Source of the DNA: Rhodococcus sp. OK519
Lineage (GTDB): Bacteria > Actinomycetota > Actinomycetes > Mycobacteriales > Mycobacteriaceae
Length of the DNA: 64,000 nt
Assembly: GCF_003051005.1 (NCBI RefSeq)
Contig: NZ_QAOW01000009.1
Location: 124,001-188,000, forward strand
Direction of reading: 5' to 3'
Shown: piece after piece, positions 34,870-44,008 of the stretch
Numbering within the stretch: the stretch's first letter is position 1
How the letters are laid out: every line of letters begins with the position of its first letter
Translations under genes and position numbers: made by a program
Notes under the pieces: generated by a model
What the model saw: the letters and a program-made list of their open reading frames with translations, nothing else
The model's database searches: none
What the model was told of the DNA's origin: nothing

Positions 34870-35724
34870 TCAGCGGTTGCCGCTGTAGCGCAGGAACTTC
34901 CAGGCATACGGGACGAGTCGGGACACCGGAACCGGCCGCGGCCAGGCGTCGGGGCGGAAGTACGCGTCCGAGCCGCCGTCGACGAAGACGACACTCCCGC
35001 ACAGGAAGTTCGCCGCGTCGGACAGCATGAACACCACCCAGTCGCCGAGTTGACCGGCATCGCCGAAGCCCCCGACCGGCACCGGGAAGCGTCGGATCAC
35101 CTTGGCCTCCGACGGCGTCGACAGCTGCTTCTCGAGCAGTGGGGTCATGATCGCGCCCGGGGCGAGGACGTTGAGCCGGATCCCGGCACCCGCCCACTCC
35201 TGCGTCGTGGCGTGACGACGAACCCAGCGGGTGACAGCGATCTTCGATCCGGCGTACATCATCGGCGGGGCAGTCTTCCCGAACAGGCGCACCGTGCGCG
35301 CCGCCTTCGCGGTGTCGCCGGACAGCAGCGCCTTGACGGTGCGACGCGGCACCGCAGGCGTCGTGGTCGTCGAGTTACTGCCGAAGACAACCACTTTCGC
35401 GCTGCCCGACGCGGCCAGTGCGGCGCGCCAACCGTCGAGCAGTTCGACGACGCCCAGGTAGTTCACCGACGCGATCAGTGGCAGCCGATCGGCGCCGGGG
35501 ACCGGCCCGACACCCGCCGCCAGCACCGCGCCGTCCAGCTTTCCGCCGGCGAGCGAAAGCACCTCCCGCACGGCGCCGCGCCGGCCCTCGCCGGTGGACA
35601 GATCCGCGACCACGTCGGCCGCCTGGATGTCGACGCCGATCACGGTGTGCCCGGCCGCCGTCAGCTTGTCCACGACGGCGCGTCCCATGCCAGACGCCGA
35701 ACCTGTGACCGCGTAGACCCCCAT
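34870..35724 (-). CDS. SDR family oxidoreductase
   Basis: 284 residues. The NAD(P) motif is TGSASGMGRA (about 7-16). The catalytic Tyr and Lys appear as MMYAGSKIAVTRW, and a Ser is earlier in VVVFGSNS. ATG 35724 follows GGGGAG and is preferred over a longer frame starting at 35796. It is probably a 3-alpha-hydroxysteroid or alcohol dehydrogenase-like enzyme; the SSP-type sequence GSNSTTTTPAVP is notable. Confidence 0.88.
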   Translation of the reverse strand: MGVYAVTGSASGMGRAVVDKLTAAGHTVIGVDIQAADVVADLSTGEGRRGAVREVLSLAGGKLDGAVLAAGVGPVPGADRLPLIASVNYLGVVELLDGWRAALAASGSAKVVVFGSNSTTTTPAVPRRTVKALLSGDTAKAARTVRLFGKTAPPMMYAGSKIAVTRWVRRHATTQEWAGAGIRLNVLAPGAIMTPLLEKQLSTPSEAKVIRRFPVPVGGFGDAGQLGDWVVFMLSDAANFLCGSVVFVDGGSDAYFRPDAWPRPVPVSRLVPYAWKFLRYSGNR

Positions 35725-35816
35725 GGATGCACTCCCCACACGACGGCGCGCCGGACCGAGGACCGTCCTCGACGGGGCCGTCACCAAGATCGACACGCTA
35801 CGCCTGCCCCGGCGAA

Positions 35817-35855
35817 AGCTGAAGGGTCCGTTCGATGTGAACGGACCCTTCAGCT
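35817..35855 (-). terminator. Hairpin terminator after cysE
   Basis: A perfect 17-bp inverted repeat (agctgaagggtccgttc) with a 5-nt loop lies 28 bp past the cysE stop in the minus direction, followed by TTTCG. It separates cysE from the SDR gene. Confidence 0.8.
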
Positions 35856-35863
35856 GGAATGCC

Positions 35864-35893
35864 TGGTTCAGATATACGTGGTTCAGATATACA
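35864..35893. repeat. 15-bp tandem duplication over the cysE stop codon
   Basis: The 14-base block tggttcagatatac occurs at 35864-35877 and 35879-35892. The second copy contains the cysE stop and last codons (TyrIle-stop), so the gene end has been duplicated. Confidence 0.9.
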
Positions 35894-36461
35894 TTGCCGG
35901 ATCGATGTACGACGTCGGATCCACCAGCTGCTCGTGCTGCTTGCGCGGCCGCACCGCCGCCGGGATGCCCGTGGCGATGTGGTCGGCCGGGACGTCACGG
36001 GTGACGACGGCGTTCGCGCCGATCGCGCTGTCGTCGCCGATCACGAGCGGCCCGAGGACCTTCGCGCCGGCGCCGATCGTGACGCGGTTGCCGATCGTGG
36101 GGTGCCGCTTGGCCTTCGCCAGCGACCGGCCACCGAGGGTGACGCCGTGGTAGATCATGACGTCGTCGCCGATCTCGGTGGTCTCCCCGATCACGACACC
36201 CATACCGTGGTCGATGAAGAACCGTCGGCCGATCGTGGCGCCCGGATGGATCTCGACGCCCGTGAGAAACCGAGTGAACTGGGCCAGCATCCGGGCGGGG
36301 CCACGCAGCGCGGGCTTGGCCCACATGCGGTGCGCCACCCGGTACGACCAGATGGCGTGCAGGCCCGAGTACACGACGGCGTTCTCGGCGTTGCTGCGCG
36401 CGGCCGGATCCTGGCCTCTTGCTGCCTGGAGATCCTCCCGGATCGTGCGCAGGACACTCAC
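35883..36461 (-). CDS. cysE: Serine O-acetyltransferase
   Basis: 192 residues, the short EpsC/CysE form. It transfers acetyl from acetyl-CoA to L-serine for cysteine synthesis. Left-handed beta-helix hexapeptides are visible ([50 protein letters not shown]), with catalytic His and Asp in FFIDHGMG. It starts 5 bp after the cysK stop, so the two form a cysK-cysE operon. The C-terminal tail, which normally contacts CysK, ends [12 protein letters not shown]; the terminal Ile is the usual CysK-binding residue. Confidence 0.95.
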   Translation of the reverse strand: MSVLRTIREDLQAARGQDPAARSNAENAVVYSGLHAIWSYRVAHRMWAKPALRGPARMLAQFTRFLTGVEIHPGATIGRRFFIDHGMGVVIGETTEIGDDVMIYHGVTLGGRSLAKAKRHPTIGNRVTIGAGAKVLGPLVIGDDSAIGANAVVTRDVPADHIATGIPAAVRPRKQHEQLVDPTSYIDPAMYI

Positions 36462-36466
36462 AATGC

Positions 36467-37399
36467 TCAGCCTCGGATGTGTTCGAACAGCGGGGTGGAG
36501 ATGTAGCGCTCACCGAAGTCGGGCACGACGACGACGATCGTCTTGCCGGCGTTCTCGGGACGCTTGGCCAGCTCGAGCGCCCCCCACACGTTCGCGCCGG
36601 ACGAGATGCCGCCGAGGATGCCCTCGTCGGTGCCGAGGCTGCGAGCGACGCGGATCGCGTCCTCGAACTCGACGTCGATGATCTCGTCGTAGATCTCGCG
36701 ATCGAGGACCTCGGGCACGAAGTTGGCGCCGATGCCCTGGATCTTGTGCGGGCCGGGCTGGCCGCCGTTGAGGATCGGCGAATCAGCCGGCTCCACGCCG
36801 ACGATCGTGACCTCGGGGTTGTACTTGCGCAGCGTCCGCCCGGCGCCCGTGAGGGTGCCGCCCGTGCCGATGCCGGCGACGAAGATGTCGACGGTGCCGT
36901 CGGTGTCGGCCCAGATCTCCTCGCCCGTGGTGCGCTCGTGGACCTCCGGGTTGGCGGCGTTCGCGAACTGGCGCGCCAGGACGGCGTTCTCGGTCTGTCC
37001 GACGAGCTCCTCGGCCTTCTTGACGGCACCGGCCATGCCCTCGGAGCCCGGGGTCAGGACGATCTCGGCGCCGAACGCGCGGAGCATGACGCGACGCTCG
37101 GTGGACATCGTCTCGGGCATCGTCAGAATGACCTTGTAGCCGCGGGCCGCGCCGACCATGGCGAGCGCGATGCCGGTGTTGCCCGACGTGCCCTCGACGA
37201 TGGTGCCGCCCGGCTTCAGGTCACCGGATGCCTCGGCGGCATCGATGATCGCGACACCGATGCGATCCTTGACGCTGTTGGCCGGGTTGTAGAACTCGAG
37301 CTTCGCCACGACCTGGGCGCCGAGGCCCTCGGTGAGACGGTTCAGGCGCACCAGCGGGGTGCGTCCCACCAGCTCGGTGACGTTGTTGTAGATCCCCAT
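36467..37399 (-). CDS. cysK: Cysteine synthase A (O-acetylserine sulfhydrylase)
   Basis: 310 residues, PLP-dependent. PLP lysine K44 is in NSVKDRIG; the phosphate/substrate loop TSGNTG is at 71-76; GTGGTLTG and the C-terminal region are normal. ATG 37399 is chosen because it follows AGAGGA and gives the standard 310-residue length; an upstream ATG at 37453 would add 18 residues. It converts O-acetylserine and sulfide to cysteine and is paired with cysE downstream. Confidence 0.95.
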   Translation of the reverse strand: MGIYNNVTELVGRTPLVRLNRLTEGLGAQVVAKLEFYNPANSVKDRIGVAIIDAAEASGDLKPGGTIVEGTSGNTGIALAMVGAARGYKVILTMPETMSTERRVMLRAFGAEIVLTPGSEGMAGAVKKAEELVGQTENAVLARQFANAANPEVHERTTGEEIWADTDGTVDIFVAGIGTGGTLTGAGRTLRKYNPEVTIVGVEPADSPILNGGQPGPHKIQGIGANFVPEVLDREIYDEIIDVEFEDAIRVARSLGTDEGILGGISSGANVWGALELAKRPENAGKTIVVVVPDFGERYISTPLFEHIRG

Positions 37400-37564
37400 G
37401 CCGGATCCTCTCGTGGCCACGTCGGCAGCCGGGTCGATGTCAGGTTGGTTCATTGCACCATCCTGCCGTGAACGGAACTCCACCGGGTCCGCGCAGGTAC
37501 GAACGTATACGCACGTCGACAAAGTGGGCGGAGTGGGACGATTCCACAACTACCCCCTCGAACG

Positions 37565-37611
37565 CCGAATGTCACACCGGTTCAGTCCAACTGAACCGAT
37601 GTGACATTCGG
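37565..37611. repeat. Long inverted repeat between pckG and cysK
   Basis: Two 22-bp arms (ccgaatgtcacaccggttca and its near-complement) with a 3-nt loop and one mismatch lie 20 bp after the pckG stop. It probably terminates pckG; there is no T-tract. The arms include TGTCACA/TGTGACA elements. Confidence 0.75.
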
Positions 37612-37631
37612 TCACACACACAGAGCGGGGA

Positions 37632-39461
37632 TCAGCCCAGGCGCTGCTTCAGAGCCTCGAACTCGTCGCGGATGCCCGACGGCACCTTCTCGCCGAGGAA
37701 CTCGAACCATTCCTCGATGAGCGGCAGCTCCGCCTTCCACTCCTCGACGTCGACCGCGAGGGCCTCGTCGACATCAGCGGCGTCGACGTCCAGGCCGTCG
37801 AGAGCGAGGTCGGCAGCGGTCGGCACGAAACCGATCGGGGTGCTGACGGCGTCGGCCTTGTGCTCGATGCGGTCGATGATCCACTTGAGCACGCGGGAGT
37901 TCTCACCGAAACCGGGCCACAGGAAGCGGCCGTCGTCGCCACGACGGAACCAGTTCACGTAGAAGATCTTGGGGAGCTTCTCCGAGTCGGCGTTCTTGCC
38001 GAGGTTGATCCAGTGGTTCAGGTAGTCGCCGGCGTTGTAGCCGAGGAACGGCAGCATCGCCATCGGGTCGCGGCGGACGGCGCCGACCTTGCCCTCGGCA
38101 GCGGCGGTCTGCTCGGACGACAGGGTCGCGCCGAGGAAGGTGCCGTGCTGCCAGTCGAAGGACTCGCTGACCAGCGGAACCGTGGTCTTGCGACGGCCAC
38201 CGAACAGGATTGCCGAGATCGGCACACCCTGCGGGTCGTCCCACTCGGGGGCCAGGATCGGGCACTGCGACATCGGGGTGCAGTAGCGCGAGTTCGGGTG
38301 GGCAGCATTGGTGCCGGACTCGGGGGTCCAGTCGTTGCCCTTCCAGTCGATCAGGTGCTCGGGAGTGTTCTCGAGGCCCTCCCACCACACGTCACCGTCG
38401 TCGGTCAGGCCGACGTTGGTGTACAGCGTGTTGCCGGCCTCGACCGTCTTCATCGCGTTGGGGTTGGAGGCGTGGTTGGTGCCCGGCGCGACGCCGAAGA
38501 AACCGAACTCCGGGTTCACGGCGTACAGGCGGCCGTCCTCACCGAAACGCATCCACGCGATGTCGTCGCCGAGGGTCTCGGCACGCCAGCCCGGGATGGT
38601 CGGCTGGATCATCGCGAGGTTGGTCTTGCCACATGCCGACGGGAATGCCGCGGCGACGTAGTAGGCCTTGTCCTCGGGCGAGATCAGCTTGAGGATCAGC
38701 ATGTGCTCGGCCAGCCAGCCCTCGTCGTGGGCCATGGCCGACGCGATACGCAGCGAGTAGCACTTCTTGCCGAGCAGGGCGTTTCCGCCGTAGCCGGAGC
38801 CGTAGCTCCAGATCTCACGATCCTCGGGGAAGTGGGTGATGTACTTGGTGTCGTTGCAGGGCCAGGGAACATCAGCGACGTCGCCGACCAGCGGTGCGCC
38901 GACCGAGTGCAGGGCCTTCACGAACGGACGATCGGTGCCCAGCTTCTCGAGCGCGGCCTTGCCCATGCGGGTCATGATGCGCATCGACACGACGACGTAC
39001 TCGGAGTCGGTGATCTCGACGCCCAGCTTCGGGTCGTCGGCGCCGAGGGGGCCCATGCAGAACGGCACCACGTACATGGTGCGACCGCGCATGCTGCCGC
39101 GGTACAGGTCCGTCATGAGGGCCCGCATCTCGGTCGGGGCCATCCAGTTGTTGGTCGGGCCCGCGTCGATCTGCTCCTTGGAGCAGATGTAGGTGCGGGA
39201 CTCGACGCGCGCGACGTCGGACGGATCGGAGTTGCCGAGGAACGAGTTCGGCTTCTTCTCCTCGTTGAGACGGGTGAACGTCCCGGCCTCGACCAGCTGA
39301 TCGGTGAGGCGCTCCCACTCCTCGTCGGAGCCGTCGGCGAAGACGACCCGGTCGGGCTGGGTCAGCTCGGCAACCTCGCGCACCCAGGCCAGCAGCTCGC
39401 TGTGCTCCGTGGGGGGCGTGCCGTCAGTTCCGTTCAGACCGGGAATGGTCGCTGAGGTCAT
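37632..39461 (-). CDS. pckG: Phosphoenolpyruvate carboxykinase (GTP)
   Basis: 609 residues, the normal length for the GTP-dependent class. It interconverts oxaloacetate and PEP with GTP for gluconeogenesis. The nucleotide loop FPSACGKTN (near 271-279) carries the hyper-reactive Cys of this class; [11 protein letters not shown] upstream is leader only. Start ATG 39461 follows CCAGGAGAG and gives the standard N-terminus. Upstream is a roughly 180-nt untranslated stretch with a strong hairpin. Matches Rv0211. Confidence 0.96.
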   Translation of the reverse strand: MTSATIPGLNGTDGTPPTEHSELLAWVREVAELTQPDRVVFADGSDEEWERLTDQLVEAGTFTRLNEEKKPNSFLGNSDPSDVARVESRTYICSKEQIDAGPTNNWMAPTEMRALMTDLYRGSMRGRTMYVVPFCMGPLGADDPKLGVEITDSEYVVVSMRIMTRMGKAALEKLGTDRPFVKALHSVGAPLVGDVADVPWPCNDTKYITHFPEDREIWSYGSGYGGNALLGKKCYSLRIASAMAHDEGWLAEHMLILKLISPEDKAYYVAAAFPSACGKTNLAMIQPTIPGWRAETLGDDIAWMRFGEDGRLYAVNPEFGFFGVAPGTNHASNPNAMKTVEAGNTLYTNVGLTDDGDVWWEGLENTPEHLIDWKGNDWTPESGTNAAHPNSRYCTPMSQCPILAPEWDDPQGVPISAILFGGRRKTTVPLVSESFDWQHGTFLGATLSSEQTAAAEGKVGAVRRDPMAMLPFLGYNAGDYLNHWINLGKNADSEKLPKIFYVNWFRRGDDGRFLWPGFGENSRVLKWIIDRIEHKADAVSTPIGFVPTAADLALDGLDVDAADVDEALAVDVEEWKAELPLIEEWFEFLGEKVPSGIRDEFEALKQRLG

Positions 39462-39752
39462 CAAACTCTCCTGGGGTGGGGCCGGGAACCGGGGCGACCA
39501 CATCAGCCCCGCGCAGAGCGGGGCTGAGAGGTTGAACCGATTTCCCCCTCTCGGCGGGGTGCAGCCCGCCCACTCCGTCCCGCCCACGTACGTCACCGCG
39601 GACAACGAACGAAGGACACGGGTGCCGGGTGTCCTAGCTATAGAGGTTAACGCCGCGCGTCCGGGTTGGGGGAACCGGGTGTCGTCGGTTAGGTCACAGG
39701 AACGATTCAGACGACGCCGCCTGGTGGTAGTCGGTGGGGACCTGCGGGTTTC
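39462..39752. promoter_or_regulatory. Intergenic region with long pckG leader
   Basis: 291 bp without a gene. On the minus strand it holds a possible -10 (TATAGC near 39635-39645), GC-rich runs and one strong hairpin at 39504-39526. No ORF with a good start is visible. A long structured 5' leader for pckG is inferred. Confidence 0.4.
39504..39526 (-). promoter_or_regulatory. Stem-loop in the pckG 5' leader
   Basis: A perfect 9-bp stem (cagccccgc / gcggggctg) with a 5-nt loop lies 43 bp before the pckG start. It could be a leader terminator or an RNA structure that modulates translation. Confidence 0.45.
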
Positions 39753-40109
39753 CTACCCTCCGAGGGTGCCGCCATCGGTACATTCCCACCGTTCCCGACC
39801 GTCCGCATCGCGGTGGAACTCCCATGCCGAGTACTCGCCTCCGTCCACGCCACTGCCGACGATGACGATGTGGTCGGCGCTGCCGTCACCGTCGGTGTCG
39901 GTCGCGACGACGAGAGCGTCGTCCACCTCGAGCGTCTGGGTGTCGAGCACACCGTCTCCGTCGATGTCGAAGGCGACGTCGGTGAGCCGCACCGCGCCGG
40001 AATCGGCGCCGAAGGTGTCCGGGTCGATCTCCGGACCGGGCATCTCCGATAGATCCACTGTGCTGATCACGCTGCCTCCCGCTGCAATGGCCGATACAAC
40101 TGTCGTCAC
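39753..40109 (-). CDS. Small protein with two DxDxDG calcium-loop motifs
   Basis: 118 residues with no signal peptide. DIDGDGVLDTQTLEVDD (about 48-64) and DTDGDGSADH (about 71-80) resemble EF-hand/thrombospondin-type-3 calcium loops; a Trp-containing C-terminal part follows. I recall related actinobacterial proteins as DUF6802. ATG 40109 is clear. It lies between pckG and the GTPase-associated gene, all on the minus strand. The function is unknown. Confidence 0.7.
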   Translation of the reverse strand: MTTVVSAIAAGGSVISTVDLSEMPGPEIDPDTFGADSGAVRLTDVAFDIDGDGVLDTQTLEVDDALVVATDTDGDGSADHIVIVGSGVDGGEYSAWEFHRDADGRERWECTDGGTLGG

Positions 40110-40126
40110 TGCCTTGGACGCGGCAC

Positions 40127-41548
40127 CTACCCGCTCGGTTCCATCATGTTCCCGGCGTTCCCGAACGCTGCCAGCACCTCGACGAGAGCTGCCCGATCCC
40201 GTTCACACGCCGCGAGCCGCCCGCCGCGCTGAGCCCCGACCCGCCGGATCTCCGCATCGATCGACGCGATCTCGGCGTCGGCGGTCGCGGCCGCCGCGCG
40301 ACCGTCGGCGATCACTCGCGCCCCGACGGCCGCCTCGGTCTCGAGCAGCCGGGCGAGCACCCGCTGCTCGAGTTGCGCGCGCAGGCCCGCCGTCGCATCC
40401 GACGCCCACTGCCGCAGGTGCGCCCGGTCGGCGACGAGACGACGCGATCGCGCGAGCCACCACGCGGCAGCACCGCCGAGGGCGAGCGTGACAGGGATGG
40501 TCGCGATGTCGAGCGCCGGGACCATCGACAGCGGGGCCACCGCCAGCCTGCCGAGACCCACGCCGGCCGATGCGCCGACGATCACCATCATCCGATCCTC
40601 GACACCGCGGTACCTGGGCTCAGGCGGCGACATCGGCGATGCCGGCCCACCTGGCGCAACCGACCCACCGGTCACACCGGCCCGGCGCCCGAGGTCGTCC
40701 AGCCGGTCGCCCGTGACCGTGTCGATGTCCGAGGTGACCGCGGCGGCGAGGTGCGCGAAGCGGTCGGGGAAGACGGTCAACTCCCGTCGTCCCGCACGGT
40801 CGAGTGCGGTGCGCACGACGGTCGACAGTTCGCGAGTACGGACGCCCACCGCGTGCACGAGATCGATGCGGGTGCGCTGGACGTCCGCCCGCACCTGCGC
40901 CGACAGTTCCGCCCGCCCGGTTCCGCGCTCCGCCAGCAATCGGGTGCGCCGTTCACGCAGCGCGGCCGCGTCGTCGTCACGGATCGCGGTGGCGGTCTCC
41001 GCGATCAGCCGGCAGGTCTGTTCGACGAGCGAGACGGCGCCGCGCCGACGATTCCGGTCGCCGATCACACCCGACGGCTCGTCGACCGCCTCGCGCGCCG
41101 CTCGAAGAAGGTCGGACCGGTCCAGGATGCGGGCGCCGGCGAAGCGGGGCGAGTGCGCCCGCAGCAACGCCTCGTCGCGCCCACGCACATCGCCGGGCAA
41201 GGCGGCGGCGTCGTTGTCGGTGTCGTCGTCGTCGGACATCGTGAACAAGACCAGATCGACGTCGGTCGTCTCGGCGTCCAGAACGGACAACTCGTCGCGT
41301 CCGAGCACCGAGAGATGGTCGAGGACGAACACGACCAGCGCGGCGGCGTCCGACGCATCGGCGGCCTGTGCGTGGCTCGCGAGGGCGGCGAGGACACGAC
41401 TCGTATCGACGCCGCGCACCGCGACGACGCGGACGGCCCGAGGCTCGACGCTGCCGCCGCCACGCCACCGGCCGATGCCGTCGGGGTTCCAGCGTTCGAC
41501 GATCCGCTGCGCGTCGGCGGTGAACCCGGGAACGTCTCCGCTGGTCAC
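40127..41548 (-). CDS. Rv0210-like membrane protein, partner of adjacent GTPase
   Basis: 473 residues. A dynamin-like organisation without its own P-loop: an N-terminal nucleotide-domain-like half (VFVLDHLSVLGRDELSVLDA), a long helical region (200-300), two hydrophobic segments (about 318-372) and a terminal coiled coil. Its ATG overlaps the stop of the P-loop GTPase by 4 bp. The pair corresponds to Rv0210/Rv0209 next to pckA as I recall. The function is unknown; membrane remodelling or a role tied to the neighbouring MmpL3 region is only an inference. Confidence 0.7.
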   Translation of the reverse strand: MTSGDVPGFTADAQRIVERWNPDGIGRWRGGGSVEPRAVRVVAVRGVDTSRVLAALASHAQAADASDAAALVVFVLDHLSVLGRDELSVLDAETTDVDLVLFTMSDDDDTDNDAAALPGDVRGRDEALLRAHSPRFAGARILDRSDLLRAAREAVDEPSGVIGDRNRRRGAVSLVEQTCRLIAETATAIRDDDAAALRERRTRLLAERGTGRAELSAQVRADVQRTRIDLVHAVGVRTRELSTVVRTALDRAGRRELTVFPDRFAHLAAAVTSDIDTVTGDRLDDLGRRAGVTGGSVAPGGPASPMSPPEPRYRGVEDRMMVIVGASAGVGLGRLAVAPLSMVPALDIATIPVTLALGGAAAWWLARSRRLVADRAHLRQWASDATAGLRAQLEQRVLARLLETEAAVGARVIADGRAAAATADAEIASIDAEIRRVGAQRGGRLAACERDRAALVEVLAAFGNAGNMMEPSG

Positions 41549-42294
41549 CGGGCTGGTCCCGCCGCAACCGCCCTGCGCGTGCGGGCCCGACGCTCCGCGA
41601 TTTCACGCCGACGCCGGTCCCCCGCGCCGTCGCCGGCGACGAGTGCGGCAGATTCCGCCGCCGCGAGCACGGCCCGGTCGCTGCGCAGGAAGCACTCGAT
41701 ACCGTCGCGGACCGCGCCGTCGGGATCTGCCGCGCCCACCGTCGCCAGCGCATCGAGTGCGATATGGATGCGACGGGCCCGGACGACGCGAATGGCGTGG
41801 TCGACCACGGCGTGGACCGCGTCTGCTGCGGTCCCGTCGGCGCGCGGGACGGTCCGCACACCGGCCTCGGCGGCGGCCGTGTTCGCGGCCCACACGGCCT
41901 CGTCCCACGAACCGAGGGTGTCCGCCTTGTTCAGCACGGCGACGGTTGATCCGGACGGCGCGGCGGCGAGTGCGCGGACGTCGGGAGTGTGCAGCGCGCC
42001 GGTGAACACGTAGACCACGACGTCGGGGCCGGCCTCCGGGTCGGGCCGACCCGGCGCATCGACGGCCGGCGCCTCGACGACGTTGGCGAAACCGGACCGT
42101 TCGAGCAGTGAGACCACGGTGCTGCGTCCGACACCGGCACGGCCCATCACCTGGACCCCGACCGGTCGGCGCAGCTCGTCGAGCGTGTGCGCCGGCACAC
42201 CGGGCACGTCACCGACCGATCGTGCGAATTCCGCGAACTCGGATGTCCCAACCCCGGATGTCCCAACCCCGGATGTCCCGGATACGTCCCCCAT
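41545..42294 (-). CDS. P-loop GTPase-like protein (Rv0209-like)
   Basis: 249 residues. Walker A GRAGVGRST (51-59) and the G4 motif NKAD (122-125) show a TRAFAC-type GTPase core; the rest is short, lacking a clear helical stalk. The N-terminus has two 5-residue repeats from 15-bp tandem repeats (ggatgtcccaacccc). Four-base overlap couples it to the Rv0210-like gene. It probably forms a two-protein dynamin-like system with it. Confidence 0.75.
   Translation of the reverse strand: MGDVSGTSGVGTSGVGTSEFAEFARSVGDVPGVPAHTLDELRRPVGVQVMGRAGVGRSTVVSLLERSGFANVVEAPAVDAPGRPDPEAGPDVVVYVFTGALHTPDVRALAAAPSGSTVAVLNKADTLGSWDEAVWAANTAAAEAGVRTVPRADGTAADAVHAVVDHAIRVVRARRIHIALDALATVGAADPDGAVRDGIECFLRSDRAVLAAAESAALVAGDGAGDRRRREIAERRARTRRAVAAGPAR
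42241..42279. repeat. 15-bp tandem repeats at the GTPase N-terminus
   Basis: ggatgtcccaacccc occurs at 42241-42255 and 42256-42270 with a partial third copy. It encodes the repeated GTSGV at the N-terminus. Confidence 0.9.
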
Positions 42295-42340
42295 CGTGTG
42301 CCCCTCCCCTGGCGTCCCCCGACCCCGGTCGCCGATTGTG

Positions 42341-42386
42341 TCAGTGTGGCGATTTCCACGGCATCAGTGTGGCGATTTCCACGGCG
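42341..42386. repeat. 23-bp tandem repeat in the divergent region before trmB
   Basis: Two copies of tcagtgtggcgatttccacg(gc)a/g lie at 42341-42363 and 42364-42386. Each contains a weak palindrome (GTGGcgatttCCAC), so both could be protein-binding sites upstream of trmB and the divergent GTPase gene. Confidence 0.85.
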
Positions 42387-42448
42387 AGGGTGCGCGTGCA
42401 CACGGGCAACGACTTCAGGGAAGGGCGACTACCAGGAGGAACGGCGAA

Positions 42449-42517
42449 ATGGCGCGCCGCGCCGCGCACGAGCCGATCAAAGACTCCATAGTATCTTTCG
42501 ACCGAGTCGGCTCGTGA
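42449..42517 (+). CDS. 22-residue upstream peptide coupled to trmB
   Basis: MARRAAHEPIKDSIVSFDRV followed by GS and TGA. The ORF has a strong ribosome site (AGGAGGA, 8 nt before ATG), and its TGA overlaps a GTG at 42514 in the trmB frame as GTGA. It may be a leader peptide that couples translation into trmB. I have not seen it described. Confidence 0.5.
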   Translation: MARRAAHEPIKDSIVSFDRVGS

Positions 42518-42543
42518 TCACGCCCATACGTGACAATGGTCGG

Positions 42544-43317
42544 GTGAACGACGCCGATCAGGACACTCCCGACACCTCGAACGACGACCTCGAGACCCTC
42601 GAAACTTCTGCCGCAGACGAGTCTGCAGGTGCGTCGAAGGGCTCGCGTCTGTACCCGCGGGTGACGAGTTTCCGTTCGCGCCGCGGTTCGCTCACCGAAC
42701 CTCAGCAGGGTGCGTGGGATCGGATGTGGCCGAAGATCGGCCAAGACGTCGGCGACGACCTGATCGACACCACCGCGTGGTTCGAGCGTGAGGCACCGCT
42801 GATCGTCGAGATCGGTTCGGGCACCGGCACGGCGACGGCCGCGATGGCGAAGGCCGAACCGCACGTCAACCTCATCGCGGTCGAGGTCTACCGCCCCGGG
42901 CTGGCGCAGTTGTTGCAACTCGTCGAGCGAAACGAACTCACGAACGTGCGCGTGCTGCGCGGCGACGCGGTCGAGGTGCTCGAGCACATGGTGGCTCCCG
43001 AGTCCTTGACCGGCGTCCGAGTCTTCTTCCCGGATCCGTGGCCGAAGGCGCGCCATCACAAGCGCCGCCTGCTCCAGGGCCCCACGTTCGCGCTCATCGC
43101 GAGCCGTCTGAAGCCCGGTGGCGTCCTGCACGTGGCAACCGACCACGCCGACTACGCCGAGGCGATCCGGGAGGCCGGCGACGCCGAGCCGCTGCTCACC
43201 GAGCTCGATTGGGAGTCGCCGATGACGCACGAGCGTCCGGTGACGAAGTTCGAAGACAAGGCACACAAGGTCGGAAGCACGATCACCGAACTCATCTGGG
43301 GGAAGATCAAGCCATGA
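42544..43317 (+). CDS. trmB: tRNA (guanine-N7-)-methyltransferase
   Basis: 257 residues from GTG 42544 (267 from GTG 42514). It methylates G46 in the tRNA variable loop. Motif I is VEIGSGTGTATAAMA; FFPDPWPKARHHKRRL is the TrmB signature. GTG 42514 is supported by overlap with an upstream peptide stop; 42544 gives the more usual length. It overlaps the NYN gene by ATGA. Order matches Rv0208c. Confidence 0.93.
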   Translation: MNDADQDTPDTSNDDLETLETSAADESAGASKGSRLYPRVTSFRSRRGSLTEPQQGAWDRMWPKIGQDVGDDLIDTTAWFEREAPLIVEIGSGTGTATAAMAKAEPHVNLIAVEVYRPGLAQLLQLVERNELTNVRVLRGDAVEVLEHMVAPESLTGVRVFFPDPWPKARHHKRRLLQGPTFALIASRLKPGGVLHVATDHADYAEAIREAGDAEPLLTELDWESPMTHERPVTKFEDKAHKVGSTITELIWGKIKP

Positions 43318-43997
43318 GTCTCAGCGAAGGCACGTCCGACACCGATCTGACGCGCGGCTCCAACGACGGCAGCGTGCGAGAGAACAAGCGTGTGCTCCTG
43401 GTGTGGGACGCACCGAACCTCGACATGGGTCTCGGCGCGATCCTGGGCGGGCGTCCGACGGCCGCCTACCGGCCGCGCTTCGACGCCCTGGGCCGTTGGC
43501 TGCTGTCCCGCACGGCCGAGCTCTCGGCCACCGAAACTGCGAACCTCGAGGCCGAAGCCACCGTCTTCACGAACATCGCCCCTGGTAGCGCGGATGTTGT
43601 CCGCCCCTGGGTCGAGGCCTTGCGTAATGTGGGTTTCGCGGTGTTCGCCAAGCCGAAGGTGGAGGAGGACAGCGACGTCGATGCCGACATGCTCCGCCAC
43701 ATCGAGCTCCGCCGTGGTGAGGGTCTGGCCGGCGTCATGGTCGCCTCCGCTGACGGGCAGGCGTTCCGTGAGCCGTTGGAGGGCATCGCAGCAGCCGGCG
43801 TACCGGTGCAGGTCCTCGGGTTCCGCGAGCACGCCAGCTGGGCGGTCTCGTCCGAGATCCTGGACTTCGTCGATCTCGAGGACATTCCGGGTGTCTTCCG
43901 TGAGCCTCTGCCACGGGTGAGCCTCGAGTCCCTGCCCGACGAGGGTGCTTGGCTGCAGCCGTTCCGTCCACTGTCCGCGCTGCTCGTCGGGCGCTGA
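43314..43997 (+). CDS. NYN-domain-like protein (Rv0207c-like)
   Basis: 227 residues. VLLVWDAPNLDMGLG (about 28-42) and DVDADMLRHIE provide the acidic residues of the NYN/PIN-like nuclease fold; MVASADGQAFREPLEG is a further strand/acidic motif. A ribonuclease activity is possible but not shown. It lies between trmB (ATGA overlap) and mmpL3 (11 bp), as in mycobacteria. Confidence 0.8.
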   Translation: MSLSEGTSDTDLTRGSNDGSVRENKRVLLVWDAPNLDMGLGAILGGRPTAAYRPRFDALGRWLLSRTAELSATETANLEAEATVFTNIAPGSADVVRPWVEALRNVGFAVFAKPKVEEDSDVDADMLRHIELRRGEGLAGVMVASADGQAFREPLEGIAAAGVPVQVLGFREHASWAVSSEILDFVDLEDIPGVFREPLPRVSLESLPDEGAWLQPFRPLSALLVGR

Positions 43998-44008
43998 GGA
44001 GTCCATAC

